Source: Craterostigma plantagineum (taxonomy: Eukaryota; Streptophyta; Magnoliopsida; Lamiales; Linderniaceae). Taken from it: DNA of 64,000 nucleotides. Made by a program: the position numbers and the translations under genes. The DNA is taken from the NCBI GenBank assembly GCA_027422505.1, contig JAPQWV010001419.1, forward strand, positions 1-64,000, written 5' to 3'. Each line of letters begins with the position of its first letter. The first letter of the stretch is position 1. Positions 55,081 through 64,000 of this stretch are shown piece by piece. The notes beneath the pieces are model-generated. The model made no database searches, had not been told where the DNA came from, and saw nothing but the letters and a program-made list of their open reading frames with translations.

Positions 55081-55406
55081 TGTCAAGAGCGATACTTCCG
55101 TAAAAGTCGATAGATCCGTTTAAGCGGATAGTTCCGTAAAAGTCAGATTCCCGTCTTTACCAGGCAAGTTGTACTCACGCTCATTTCTCCTTCATCCACC
55201 CCTTGACATGCTCCGTGGCCTTCTTCGACTGCATTTCGCAAGCAAGCGCAAAAGACAGTTAGCGAAAGATTTCCAATGATATTTAATTAGAGGGGTTTCG
55301 ATGCGTTTTTACACTTCGAAAAGCACCGAAGAAGCGAAATGCGTAATGGTATTAAGATTTAACGCGTAGACAATCTAAATAACGATAAGCTTATTCAGTT
55401 TCAAAA

Positions 55407-55408
<2 letters not shown>

Positions 55409-55457
<49 letters not shown>
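55409..55457. repeat. (TA)n microsatellite
   Basis: About 24 TA units. The equivalent place in copy B (about 58455-58462) has only two or three. Confidence 0.95.
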
Positions 55458-55460
<3 letters not shown>

Positions 55461-55587
55461 GCTGCGAAAATCACGAGAATAACTAACAGGATGAGATACA
55501 AGGTTATACCAACCTCGTCATGGGCGTCCCGGCGAGCCGTAGCGGTCTTAGCATTTTGTGCATTGGTATCGATGTTTCTGCTGCAAC

Positions 55588-56358
55588 CAGTGTTTTAAAA
55601 TGCGTTGGATTGCGCGCTTCGACGCGCGCAATCGCGTGTTTCTCCGTCAAAATGCGTTTTATTTTTTTTTATTTTTTTCTTGTTTAGCGACGGATAAACC
55701 GTCGGAAATCCGTCGCAAAATAAACTGACAATTCCTAACAATTTTCGTCGAGAAACAGTAGACAATTTCCTGATCTTACAGCCCTAAATGCGTTGTAGAT
55801 GGGCTTGCTCCGACGTAATTTAACTCAAAAAGCGACAATAATATTTTATTTTAGTTGTTTTTATATTGACTTCTACCGAATAATTAAAACGTATTTGTTA
55901 TCCAATTTATTCCATGTTTCATGACGAAATGACATGCATATCATATATTTTTCAATACCAATATAATATTCGATAATTTTATGAATCATTTTAATAGGCT
56001 TATTTTAGTAGTACTCGTAGTAAACTGTAACAAGAAAGATTTTTTAATTGTTGGGATTATATAAACTTTTTAATATATAATTCATATATATATATATTTA
56101 TATTTTAGTTTATAGTCACTTATTTGTACCTTATTTTTTAATTCATTGAATTTCTAAGGATAATATAGATTATTTAGGCCCATAAATACAAAAACGACAT
56201 AAAAAGTGACCATATTTATATTTATTATATATTATATATAATTTACTGTATTATATTTAGATTATCTGAAATACTCACGCAATGCGCTACGCTATTTTCG
56301 CTACGCGCTACCGACACCAAAACGCGACACAGTGCGCTATGCGCATTTTAAAACATTG
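55588..56358. mobile_element. hAT element, third member of the CAGTGTTTTAAAA family
   Basis: 771 bp, CAGTGTTTTAAAATGCG at the left and GCGCATTTTAAAACATTG at the right. Perfect 8-bp target duplication GCTGCAAC at 55580-55587 and 56359-56366. GCG-rich subterminal words and a CGGAAATCCGTCGC motif as in the copy at 27110. No coding frame. Confidence 0.9.
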
Positions 56359-56540
56359 GCTGCAACAGAGAACGAATGATCAGTTGGCAGCATAGTTAAC
56401 TAATCTCTTTATCCATTAATCAGCTAATTCACTTCTCTTAGGCATCCCGTAACACAGCTAATATACCCTCCAACAAAGTGCGCACGTATTATGTTTGTTC
56501 GACATCGGGAAAATAACTGTTGTTTCTTGTGTTGACCTCT

Positions 56541-56720
56541 CACTACAGAAATTCTCAAATAATGATGGGAACTGAGACGAGATGGAAAATCCATTTCAAA
56601 ATTCTATGACCATTATTTTATCTAAAATTTGCGTCACAATAGTTTTCGAGGGAAAAAAATAGTAGCAAATTTGCGACGAAATCTCTGTCGCAAAAACTTT
56701 TGAACGAAACTTAGGCGGTT
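56541..56720. mobile_element. CACTA-type element terminus, copy A
   Basis: CACTACAGAAA is followed by subterminal sequence with GCGACGAAATCTCTGTCGC, a pattern of plant CACTA elements. The opposite terminus (CTGTAGTG) was not found. The same terminus is at 58787 in copy B. Confidence 0.45.
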
Positions 56721-57289
56721 TAAAAAATATAATTACATGTTATACTAAAAATTCTATTCTTCATCTTCTACGCACAACCCAACATCTTTTAGGAAAGTTA
56801 ATGCATCAAACAACGTACCAATTACGCTCGTACTATTACACATTTTCTTTTCTTTTTCCACATCGAAATCGGCAGCAGAGTCTTAACGACCAAGGACTTC
56901 AAGCTTATCTAATTGCTGAAGGTTCTTTTTCATTACTTCTAATTACTTAATAGTTTTAGTCGCTTTATGATTATCACATCTTTTCTCTAATCATCCACTA
57001 ATTGCTATATATGAGAGTCGTCAAGCGACGATTTTAGAAACGACCAAAATTAATTAGGGCAAATAAGTTGGGCGAATGAATGAGATGAGATCGAGAAACA
57101 ACGTCATGGAGAAAAGTAGTTATCACAAGTAATTAAATATATACTTTAATTTGTTGCTAATTTTTATAGTTATTACTTGATTTTGGTGTGATTTTTTAGA
57201 TGGACTTCATATGTTTTGATGATTTCTGATTAATTAGAGTTGATAAACACTAAAAATGTTTCTTTTAAAAAACAACTAAAATTCAAACA

Positions 57290-57845
57290 TATGGGGAAAG
57301 TATTGGGAATTTCGATCGTACTGAAACTCCGCCCAAGATCTGCCGGAAATAATAAAATTGGAGAACACAAAGATTTAACTTGGAAAACCTCTATTAACGA
57401 ATAACGAAAAACCACTCGGGTGCAAGGTCGTAGAAAATCCTCTATGCGAATATTACAATAACATAATTATTCTATGCTCGCCTACACCCAAACAACCCAA
57501 CTACAATAACCTGAAAGTAATTCTACCCGCTAACCTGAACTGTCACCCAAAGGGAATTTTTCTAGAGTTAAATGTTAACACAATTAACTTTCTAATGTGT
57601 TGGTGTGCCTATAACTCAGGGTACAAGCCTCCTTATATAGGAGAGGGAACCCCCGTGCCTTATTGTTATATCCGGTGTGGTGTAAATAACAAATGCACAA
57701 AATGAGCCTAAGCCCAACAAAAAACACCTTCATTCGTATGATATGCAGAACAAAGTTAGGAAAAATGATGTTGAAGTATTGCAAGATGAAGAACATAACT
57801 ACGAGGAGGCCGTCTACCTTTACTAAAGAGGATAACTTGCAAATA
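57290..57845 (-). repeat. Possible LTR-like fragment
   Basis: On the minus strand a TATA box CTATATAAGG lies near 57640 in CTCTCCTATATAAGGAGG, followed by leader-like sequence. Composition and the TGGAAAACCTC word recall Copia LTRs. No clear ends or second copy. Confidence 0.25.
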
Positions 57846-58209
57846 TAAGCGACGATGTAAATTAATGGATTTCTTTTTCATTTCTACTAGTTATTATTTT
57901 TTTTAATAGTTGAATATTGGAATTGTTTATATGGCAAGTTTAGCAGTAAGTATAAAACCCTAATGTAAAACTTTATATCACGGGTTATGACAAAATTCAT
58001 TGGTATGACTATTGATGGTATTATTATTTAACTTATTTGACCACGGAATATCGATGTTGGATGAATTTTGAATATGTTAGGACTGTTTTGTGTGTTTAGA
58101 GGTGGCGAATGGACACTCGTGTCAAGCTTTTTACGTTATTGGAAGTTCGTTCGTTCGATGCATCGCCTTTTTCACTGTAGAGAGTATAGCTTCCTGCTTG
58201 ATTTCGTTA
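57846..58209. other. AT-rich sequence between the duplicate copies
   Basis: No feature recognised. Confidence 0.4.
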
Positions 58210-59270
58210 TGCGGATCAGCGTAAGGTGTGATTCACCTTCCACGACTCTCCGACTGCCTGAAGGATAAAAAAAAAGCAACATGTGACATTGACGTCTCTC
58301 TTCATACATTCCAGATGCTCCGTGGCATTCTTCGACTGTGTTTCTACATTTAGGAATATTCGCTCAATAGTGCTAAAGAATCGAAATACTTAACAATGTT
58401 GAGATTTAATGCGTACGTAATCTTACAGCCACCATAAGGTGATTCAGTTTCAAAACACATATATTACGCAGCTGCAAAAATCACGAGAATACTGATCAAG
58501 AACGGATGCAAAGTTATATCAACATTGTCATCGGTGTCCTCACAAAACGTAACGGTCTTAGCGTTTTGTGCAATTGTTATAGATCTTACGCTGCAAGAGA
58601 GAACGAAGGATCAGTGATGGAGCGCCTCTAACTAATGAATATGTTTATCCATTAATATGCTAAATTATTTCTCTTATGCATCCCATAACGCAACAATTGC
58701 AAAACATACACACACCTTCATAGAACGGCGCATGTATTATGTTTGTCCCACATCGGGATATTTTGTTTTTTCTTTCGTCGACCACTCACTACAGAAATGT
58801 TAGCAAACAGCGACGGAACCACGACGACCGATGAAAAACCCGTCGCATAAGTTCCGACGGAAAAACCAGTAGCAAATATGTGACAAATTTCTTCGCAAAA
58901 ACTTCTGGACTAAATTTAGGAAGTTCTTCAAAAATAGTTACATAAATATTAATTTAAACTGAAAACTCTAATCTTTCATCTTGTACACACAACCCAACAT
59001 TATCAGAAAATTAATGCATCAAGCAATTATATGCTACACGTGGCGTGTCGTACCATTACACATTTCCTTTTCTTAAGTCAAAATCCGAAACGGAGTCTTA
59101 ATAACCATGAACTTCTAGCTAACCTAATTGGTATCGGTTCCTTACAAATTTATAATTTGCTCAATCTGATTTACCCATATTTTGTCTGTTCGTAAACAAA
59201 TTGCTAATTTGCTATATATAAGTCGTCAAGCGTTACGAAAATATTTTAGAAACACGAACAAAATGCATCT
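58210..59270. repeat. Segmental duplication, copy B
   Basis: Direct-orientation partner of 55150-57150. It lacks the hAT element and has only a very short TA stretch at the microsatellite position. The shared non-insert sequence is about 1 kb. Confidence 0.65.
58787..58965. mobile_element. CACTA-type element terminus, copy B
   Basis: CACTACAGAAATG, then GCGACGGAACCACGACG and CCGTCGCA words. In the same relative position as the terminus in copy A, so it was there before the duplication. No partner end is seen. Confidence 0.45.
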
Positions 59271-59339
59271 CTGTATAATATCACTTTTAGTTGTGCTTTG
59301 ATTTATTAGTTGTCCTTGTAGTTAGGGGCGTTTCATATA

Positions 59340-59618
59340 TTTGTCCTTAGTTTAGGACTATGATATTTATACCAAGTATGTTTGGTATAAATACCATGTA
59401 CACATTTGAGCTTAATAGAAAAATTAGTCAATTGATCCGAAAGGCTGCCAATCCAATTTCTAGAGAGAGAAACAACAAGTATTTTCTTTCACTAATCGAA
59501 ATTCTCTCTAGTGTTCTTCAACGAAGTTTTTCGATCGAATCTTAATAATAATCATTTTAGTCGAATTGCTTAGGATTGAAGCCTAGGATTGATAGAATTG
59601 ATAAATTAGGACCTAACA
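59340..59618 (+). repeat. 3' part of a plus-strand Copia LTR
   Basis: It ends ATTAGGACCTAACA, the same end as the LTR at 54656 read on the other strand. TATAAATA at about 59380 lies about 235 bp from the end, the same distance as in the minus-strand copy. The left LTR boundary is not clear. Confidence 0.6.
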
Positions 59619-59620
59619 AT

Positions 59621-59632
59621 TGGTATCAGAGC
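59621..59632 (+). other. Primer-binding site, initiator tRNA-Met type
   Basis: TGGTATCAGAGC, two bases after the LTR end. The leader that follows to 60071 has no frame and is cut by the Athila-like element at 60072. Confidence 0.85.
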
Positions 59633-60275
59633 AGATTCATTCTGTTTTGAATTGATAATTGTTAGAAGATCGAAATTCATTTTCTGGAACTGCTCCGTGC
59701 GAAGAACAGTTCTGGAGCAAAATTTAATTTCGATCTGATAAGCTTAATTCGGTGATTAATCGACTTTTTGATGTTTTTGTGCTCTGTTTAGTGGTACGAA
59801 ACGTTCGTGATTTAATCGGTAGCGTTTAGAACATCATTCTAGCAGAATTGATCGGTTTTGAATAGCTGCTGTTCGTGCGATAAACTATTAGAACACGTTC
59901 TGATTTTGATAAAATTCGACATGTTTTGCTTCGCAACGTGTTTAATGACTTGTTCGTGCATGCTAAGTAACTGATTGCGAGTGAATACCTGCAATTTCAC
60001 GTTCTAATTTGGTGTTTTTGCTTGAACCAGTGTTAATTAGAGTTCTTCGACTGTTGATCGAGCAGATCGAGTGATAAAAATAAAACAAATATCGACGAAC
60101 TATCCTTCGCTCAACAGACAAGTGTACCTATCAAAAATAGTATAGAAATGGCAAGTATTCTATCGAACCCAAAGGAACTATATGCTTTAGAAAACTGTCG
60201 TTTAAATATTCTAGTAGATATTTTTGTTTTGATAGAAATATAAATAACGCTAAACTAAATTAAAGATAAACACAT

Positions 60276-60717
60276 AAGTAAAATTTCGATAAAATAACGA
60301 CTGCGGGGTTGGGACGACTTTATGAAAGCGAACGTATCCAAGACTACGAATCCCCCTAGCTCGATTGAACGTCAAACATGCTAAATATTTTAGCTAATTA
60401 TTAGACCGTGAGGATTCCTATAGTAAGTATACGGGTTTCTACGATTGGGCGAACTGCGCTTACTCGCTTCGACTCGTCACAACTAATCTACGTCATAAGT
60501 AAAAATTCAATAAAATAACGACTGCGGGGTTGGGACGACTTTATGAAAGCGAACGTATCCGAGACTTCGAATCCCCCTAGCTCGATTGAACGTCAAACAT
60601 GCTAAATATTTTAGCTAATTATTAGACCGTGAGGATTCCTATAGTAAGTATACGGGTTTCTACGATTGGGCGAACTGCGCTTACTCGCTTCGACTCGTCA
60701 CAACTAATCTACGTCTT
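60276..60717. repeat. 221-bp tandem duplication inside the LTR
   Basis: CTGCGGGGTTGGGACG begins at 60301 and again at 60522. The two units differ at only a few places by eye (for example CCAAGACTACG against CCGAGACTTCG), so the duplication is recent. Confidence 0.9.
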
Positions 60718-61699
60718 AAATAGCTGGGCAAGCTTCCCTAACTTAATTAATCGCAGACCCCAATAAATAACGATGAATCCCGCTATTAGATTTGAATCTA
60801 ATCCGGCGGGGTATTTCAACCTATCTCTAGCGAAGAATTTGTTCCGCTCGTTTACGAGTGGTCTAATCGTTAGCACCTCTATCGAGCGCAGCTTACGATT
60901 TCCCCAAAAATTATCTTAATCACATAGACATCGTAATTCGTAACCGAGTCGTAATAATAGCCAAAACAATAATACTTTTAAACACGTACGATATCGCTAG
61001 GGTTCATCTTTATCTCAAATACTACGAGATTAACTACTCATACGAAACACCAACACGACGAGAGACATAAATAACAACAAGAAATTCATAATTTCTTCCC
61101 TGAATTTCGCCTTTGTAGTTGATCCTTCGTTGAGGACTTCTGTCGAGCAGATTGTGGGCGAGTTGCTTCAACCTTTTCCTTGCCCTTCTTTTGTACTTTT
61201 CGCTTGCTGCTCCTCCTACGCCTGCAGCCCGTCCCAGCCGCAGCAGCCCACGAGTCAGCCCGCTACGTCCGTCGGTCGGTCTCAGCTGCAGTCACGGCCC
61301 GTGCTCGGCTCAGATCTGCCCTTGGTCAGTCCCCGTGCACCCGCTCACAGCTCAACCAGTCGCAGCTCCTCGCCTTCGCTTCACAGTCCATGGCTCAGCC
61401 CTGCGAACAACGTGCTCAAACTCTCCTCAGCCGTATATGATTTTATCTAATGGCCTGGAGGATGTCGATTACTGAGAGGGCTCTTTGGAGTGCTTTTTTT
61501 TTTATGCATCGTCTCTCCCAATTCTCCTAGGTGAGACTCCTTTTATAGCAATCAAAACCCAATTGGGAGACATAGAGCAGTCTTTCACGCACGAGAGCCG
61601 CCCAAATAATCGGTCTTTGTTCTAGACTTTGGTTGCCTTGAGCAGCTTATTCGTAATTGTGTATTTTTTTACCCGAAATGATAGCTTGAATAGATTAAC

Positions 61700-61760
61700 A
61701 AAGATACAGGAGCTAAATAGCCCAAAGAGTTTCACCAGTACATCGTCAACCGGGAGAATA
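61700..61760. repeat. Short match to the end of the poly(A) retroposon
   Basis: CTAAATAGCCCAAAGAGTTTCACCAGTACATCGTCAACCGG-type sequence parallels 28075-28120 (CTAAATAGCTCAAGGAATC... ACATCGTCAACCGG). This suggests that a retroposon piece is fixed in this LTR or that both come from one source. Confidence 0.4.
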
Positions 61761-62087
61761 TTCGTAATTGTGTCTTCAAATGTTGAAAATGTGGCGTTGA
61801 AATTCTTATCTTCTTTGGAGGGTGTCCCAGCACTTCAATTATGGCTTAATGGGTTGAAGTTTGGGTTGAATTTATCTTGGGCCCAATTTGTTTTTTGGGC
61901 CGATAATTAGCCTGACGATCCTCAAATTAATTCAAGCCTGAATATTTCTGGTTGTAATTCTTTCTCCCATATCTGTCAAAAATCAAATATAAACGCAGTA
62001 CGTATGATATCGAGGGAAATTCAAAGAAATAACAACCGATATTTCACTTTTACGGGGTATAAAATACGATATAATTTTAATTTATCA

Positions 62088-64000
62088 AATCTCCCACACA
62101 AGCAAAGAAATAATAATGGCATTTAAAAAGGATAAAATCATGCTACATATCAGTTAAGAACGAAATCACATAGGAATAAATGCGAGTAAAGTCAGAAAGC
62201 ATATTCGAAATCAACGACTAACTACACGACTCCTTTAGCGATACCTATCAAAATCCGCACCTCACAGAGATTCACTCAGATCACTAAATGTATGTTAAGA
62301 TGCCAGTGATATCGCTCGGGTCATGCACTAATCTAATCTCTACCATAAGCTTGCAAGTGATTCGAAAATCTACCACTTTCATGATCAAATGTGAATCGGA
62401 AGATCTTTTTCGGATTATAGTAGGGCTCAGCTGACTATATTGGAGAATAAACTTCAATCGACAATATCAAAGTTGTCATGTCGGTGTCGTGCCGTTGTTT
62501 GATAGCGTGCCGCATACATCGTGGTTAGCTCTTGCCGTCTTTGATTTTATTTTTCAATCTTGACTAAGCCCTTCTTCTCTCATTTTCTTTCATGAGCATG
62601 AGAGATTATGGAAGGAAGGGTTCTTAGCATCTTTCCCACGTTTCTAAACTCCCCTTCTCATGTCATTAAACCCCTCTTCTCTCAGTCCCTTTGCGAGTGA
62701 AAGATTATCCATGGAGGAGTTCTTACTATCAGATTATCTAAGGGATTTTTTTTTTGAACAACTGTCGGGCTACGCTTTTCGACATTGGCACTCAACCTTC
62801 ACTTTCTCTATAGATCGGGTAAGATGATATCTGAAAGCTTCTCAGGTCAGCGGTTTATAATTCCCGGGTTTTCTCAAATAAAAGGCTCAGGCTCAAGTGG
62901 CTAACTACGGGGGACAGTCGTGGTTGGATACTTTGGCTATGGACTGAATTTCTAATGCCTTCCTCATTTTCACGCAATCGCACTTTAAGTAGTTTCAAAA
63001 CGTAACACACAAGCACGTTCTAAAGAGAAATTAATTACGCATGTTCACATAACCAAAGAAATGAGCAAAAAGCTCGTAGCATAGTTATTAAAGGCGAGAG
63101 GCCACTGCCTTGCCTCAAAGGCGAGGCGTAGATAAGGCGGCCGCCTTATAAACCGAGGCGAATTCTATAATATAAATATTATATATAATATGTCACTCTT
63201 AGTAAATACATATATAGAATTTGTGTGTGAGACAAAGAAAATAAACGTTGAACATTTCTCATGAGTTGATGATTGTGTTAAATAAAATAGTAATAATTAA
63301 TCAATTGCATAAAATCAATTTTTGGGTGTTACGTTTTTATGTCTTTAATTTTAATGAAACATGAAAATAATCTTTAATATGTTAAATTCAATTGGATCAT
63401 TGTAAGATTTATAATATTTGAACTATTTTTTAAAAGTAAATTAGGAAGGCCCACATTAAGAAGCCCATTTAACCCACAACTTAGGGTTTCTTCATCATTC
63501 TTCATCGCAGCCCCACTTTCCCATCTCTATTACCACTGTAAATACACTGTTCTTCACCAAGGCGACCGCCTCACCGCCTAGGCGCATCAATTACTAGCAC
63601 TGAGGCGGCGCCTCAGATGCGCCTCCTTAAAGGACGACGCCTCTAAGCACATAGAGGCGATGGGCGGCCGCCTCACCTCGTTCACCGTTGAGGCGCGCCC
63701 CAAAACTATGGCTCGTAGGCTCAAAAATGTCACAAAAATAGGGTTATGTGTACGAATCTATCAAGTATCGCCAAGTCACCGTGTAAGAAAGAAGTAGTAC
63801 GCATATGTATCCTAATTACTCACAAAATTCCTAGCAAAAATCATCCTTTCATGATAAGAAACACGATTTTCGAAAAAATTTCATGCCGATTTTCGAAAAA
63901 ACTGGCACATGAACATAGTTAACATGTTCGCATAAATTTCGCAGAAATTCCCCTCCCCACACTTGAGATTTACGTTGTCATCAACGTAACAAATATGTAA
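62088..64000 (-). mobile_element. Internal region of the second Athila-like element, runs off the right edge
   Basis: The order of conserved blocks matches the first element's 8338-9740: the CTCCCACACAAG start, a TTCACTCAGATCACT..TATG block, GCTTGCAAGTGATTCG, a TTGAC..TTCGACATTG T-rich block, and CTCCCCACACTTGAG at about 63950. By analogy gag and protease would lie beyond the window. No coding frame in this part. Confidence 0.72.
63080..63710. mobile_element. hAT-type MITE with GGCGAGGCG-rich ends
   Basis: 631 bp, starting CATAGTTATTAAAGGCGAG and ending CGCCCCAAAACTATG. Perfect 8-bp target duplication GCTCGTAG at 63072-63079 and 63711-63718. Both ends are full of GCCGCCTCA or complementary words. 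The centre has a leader-like TTAGGGTTTCTTCATCATTC stretch (about 63482) and no frame. Confidence 0.88.

Larger units (their letters stand above)
55150..57150. repeat. Segmental duplication, copy A (copy B at 58210-59270)
   Basis: Blocks shared in the same order with copy B: ATGCTCCGTGGC, TTCTTCGACTG, a CAGCTGC(G/A)AAAATCACGAGA block, GCGGTCTTAGC, TATTATGTTTGT..CACATCGGG-type sequence, CACTACAGAAAT, and ACACAACCCAACAT. About 80 percent alike by eye. Copy A has an hAT insertion and a long (TA)n tract not in copy B. Confidence 0.65.
60072..62087 (-). repeat. LTR of a second Athila-like element
   Basis: It begins TGATAAAAATAAAACAAATA and ends TTTATCA. The following AAATCTCCCACACAAG resembles the polypurine-tract region after the first element's LTR (AACCTCTCCACACTTAAG). 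Read on the minus strand it is the 3' LTR. Length 2016 bp, including a 221-bp internal tandem duplication. The putative target duplication TCGAG (60067-60071) cannot be checked because the other end is outside the window. Confidence 0.78.

Noticed and set aside
61130..61475. Three overlapping frames rich in Pro, Ser and Arg
   Set aside because: They lie within the LTR at 60072-62087 in three frames at once, a sign of GC-rich non-coding sequence.

Overview
The window is nuclear DNA of a flowering plant, probably a eudicot. It has spliced plant genes (bZIP, RINGv-type E3 ligase, DCAF13/SOF1, IPK2, RBOH) sunk in nested plant transposons: Athila-like Ty3 elements, Copia, L1-type LINEs, hAT, MULE, Harbinger, CACTA and SINEs. 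Nothing bacterial or organellar is seen. The only apparently intact host gene is a group-S bZIP factor (2630-3211, minus). A gene start on the minus strand leaves the left edge. The other host genes are broken.

Layout. 1-3.3 kb: gene start, a fold-back element with a nested hAT, and the bZIP gene. 3.3-17.6 kb: a 5'-truncated LINE carrying a solo LTR (772 bp, TSD CAAGT) and a 10.8-kb Athila-like LTR element (TSD ATTAC). The LTR element has gag and protease but no visible reverse transcriptase or integrase, is broken by a MITE just after the gag start, carries arrays of the palindrome TTCACGGCCGTGAA, and holds an antisense unit for a 54-residue membrane peptide. The LINE poly(A) sits in exon 3 of a RINGv pseudogene (17.6-18.2 kb). 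19.5-26.4 kb: an hAT element (TSD GTACAAAG) holding a full-length LINE with an intact 1189-residue ORF2. 26.4-29.9 kb: two SINEs, another hAT of the same family, a poly(A) retroposon and an inverted-repeat array. 29.9-36.2 kb: a MULE with a decayed MURA-type transposase. 36.2-38.8 kb: more DNA elements and a second copy of the poly(A) retroposon.

39.4-45.7 kb: a DCAF13/SOF1 pseudogene whose central WD40 exons are tandemly triplicated in about 1.6-kb units. 46.3-48.8 kb: an IPK2 pseudogene cut by two hAT elements, one carrying what look like captured exons. 49.8 kb: an RBOH (NADPH oxidase) fragment. 50.6-55 kb: remains of a minus-strand Copia element with a duplicated coiled-coil gag segment. 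55-59.3 kb: a diverged segmental duplication with CACTA-type ends. 59.3-60.1 kb: a plus-strand Copia LTR, primer site and leader, cut by a second Athila-like element that runs off the right edge with a 631-bp hAT inside it.

Most of the sequence reads as layered insertion, with target-site duplications giving the order of events. Best candidates for something undescribed: the antisense membrane-peptide unit inside the non-autonomous LTR element, its oppositely oriented palindrome arrays, the DCAF13 exon triplication, and the hAT with captured exons. All identifications come from reading motifs; no search was run.
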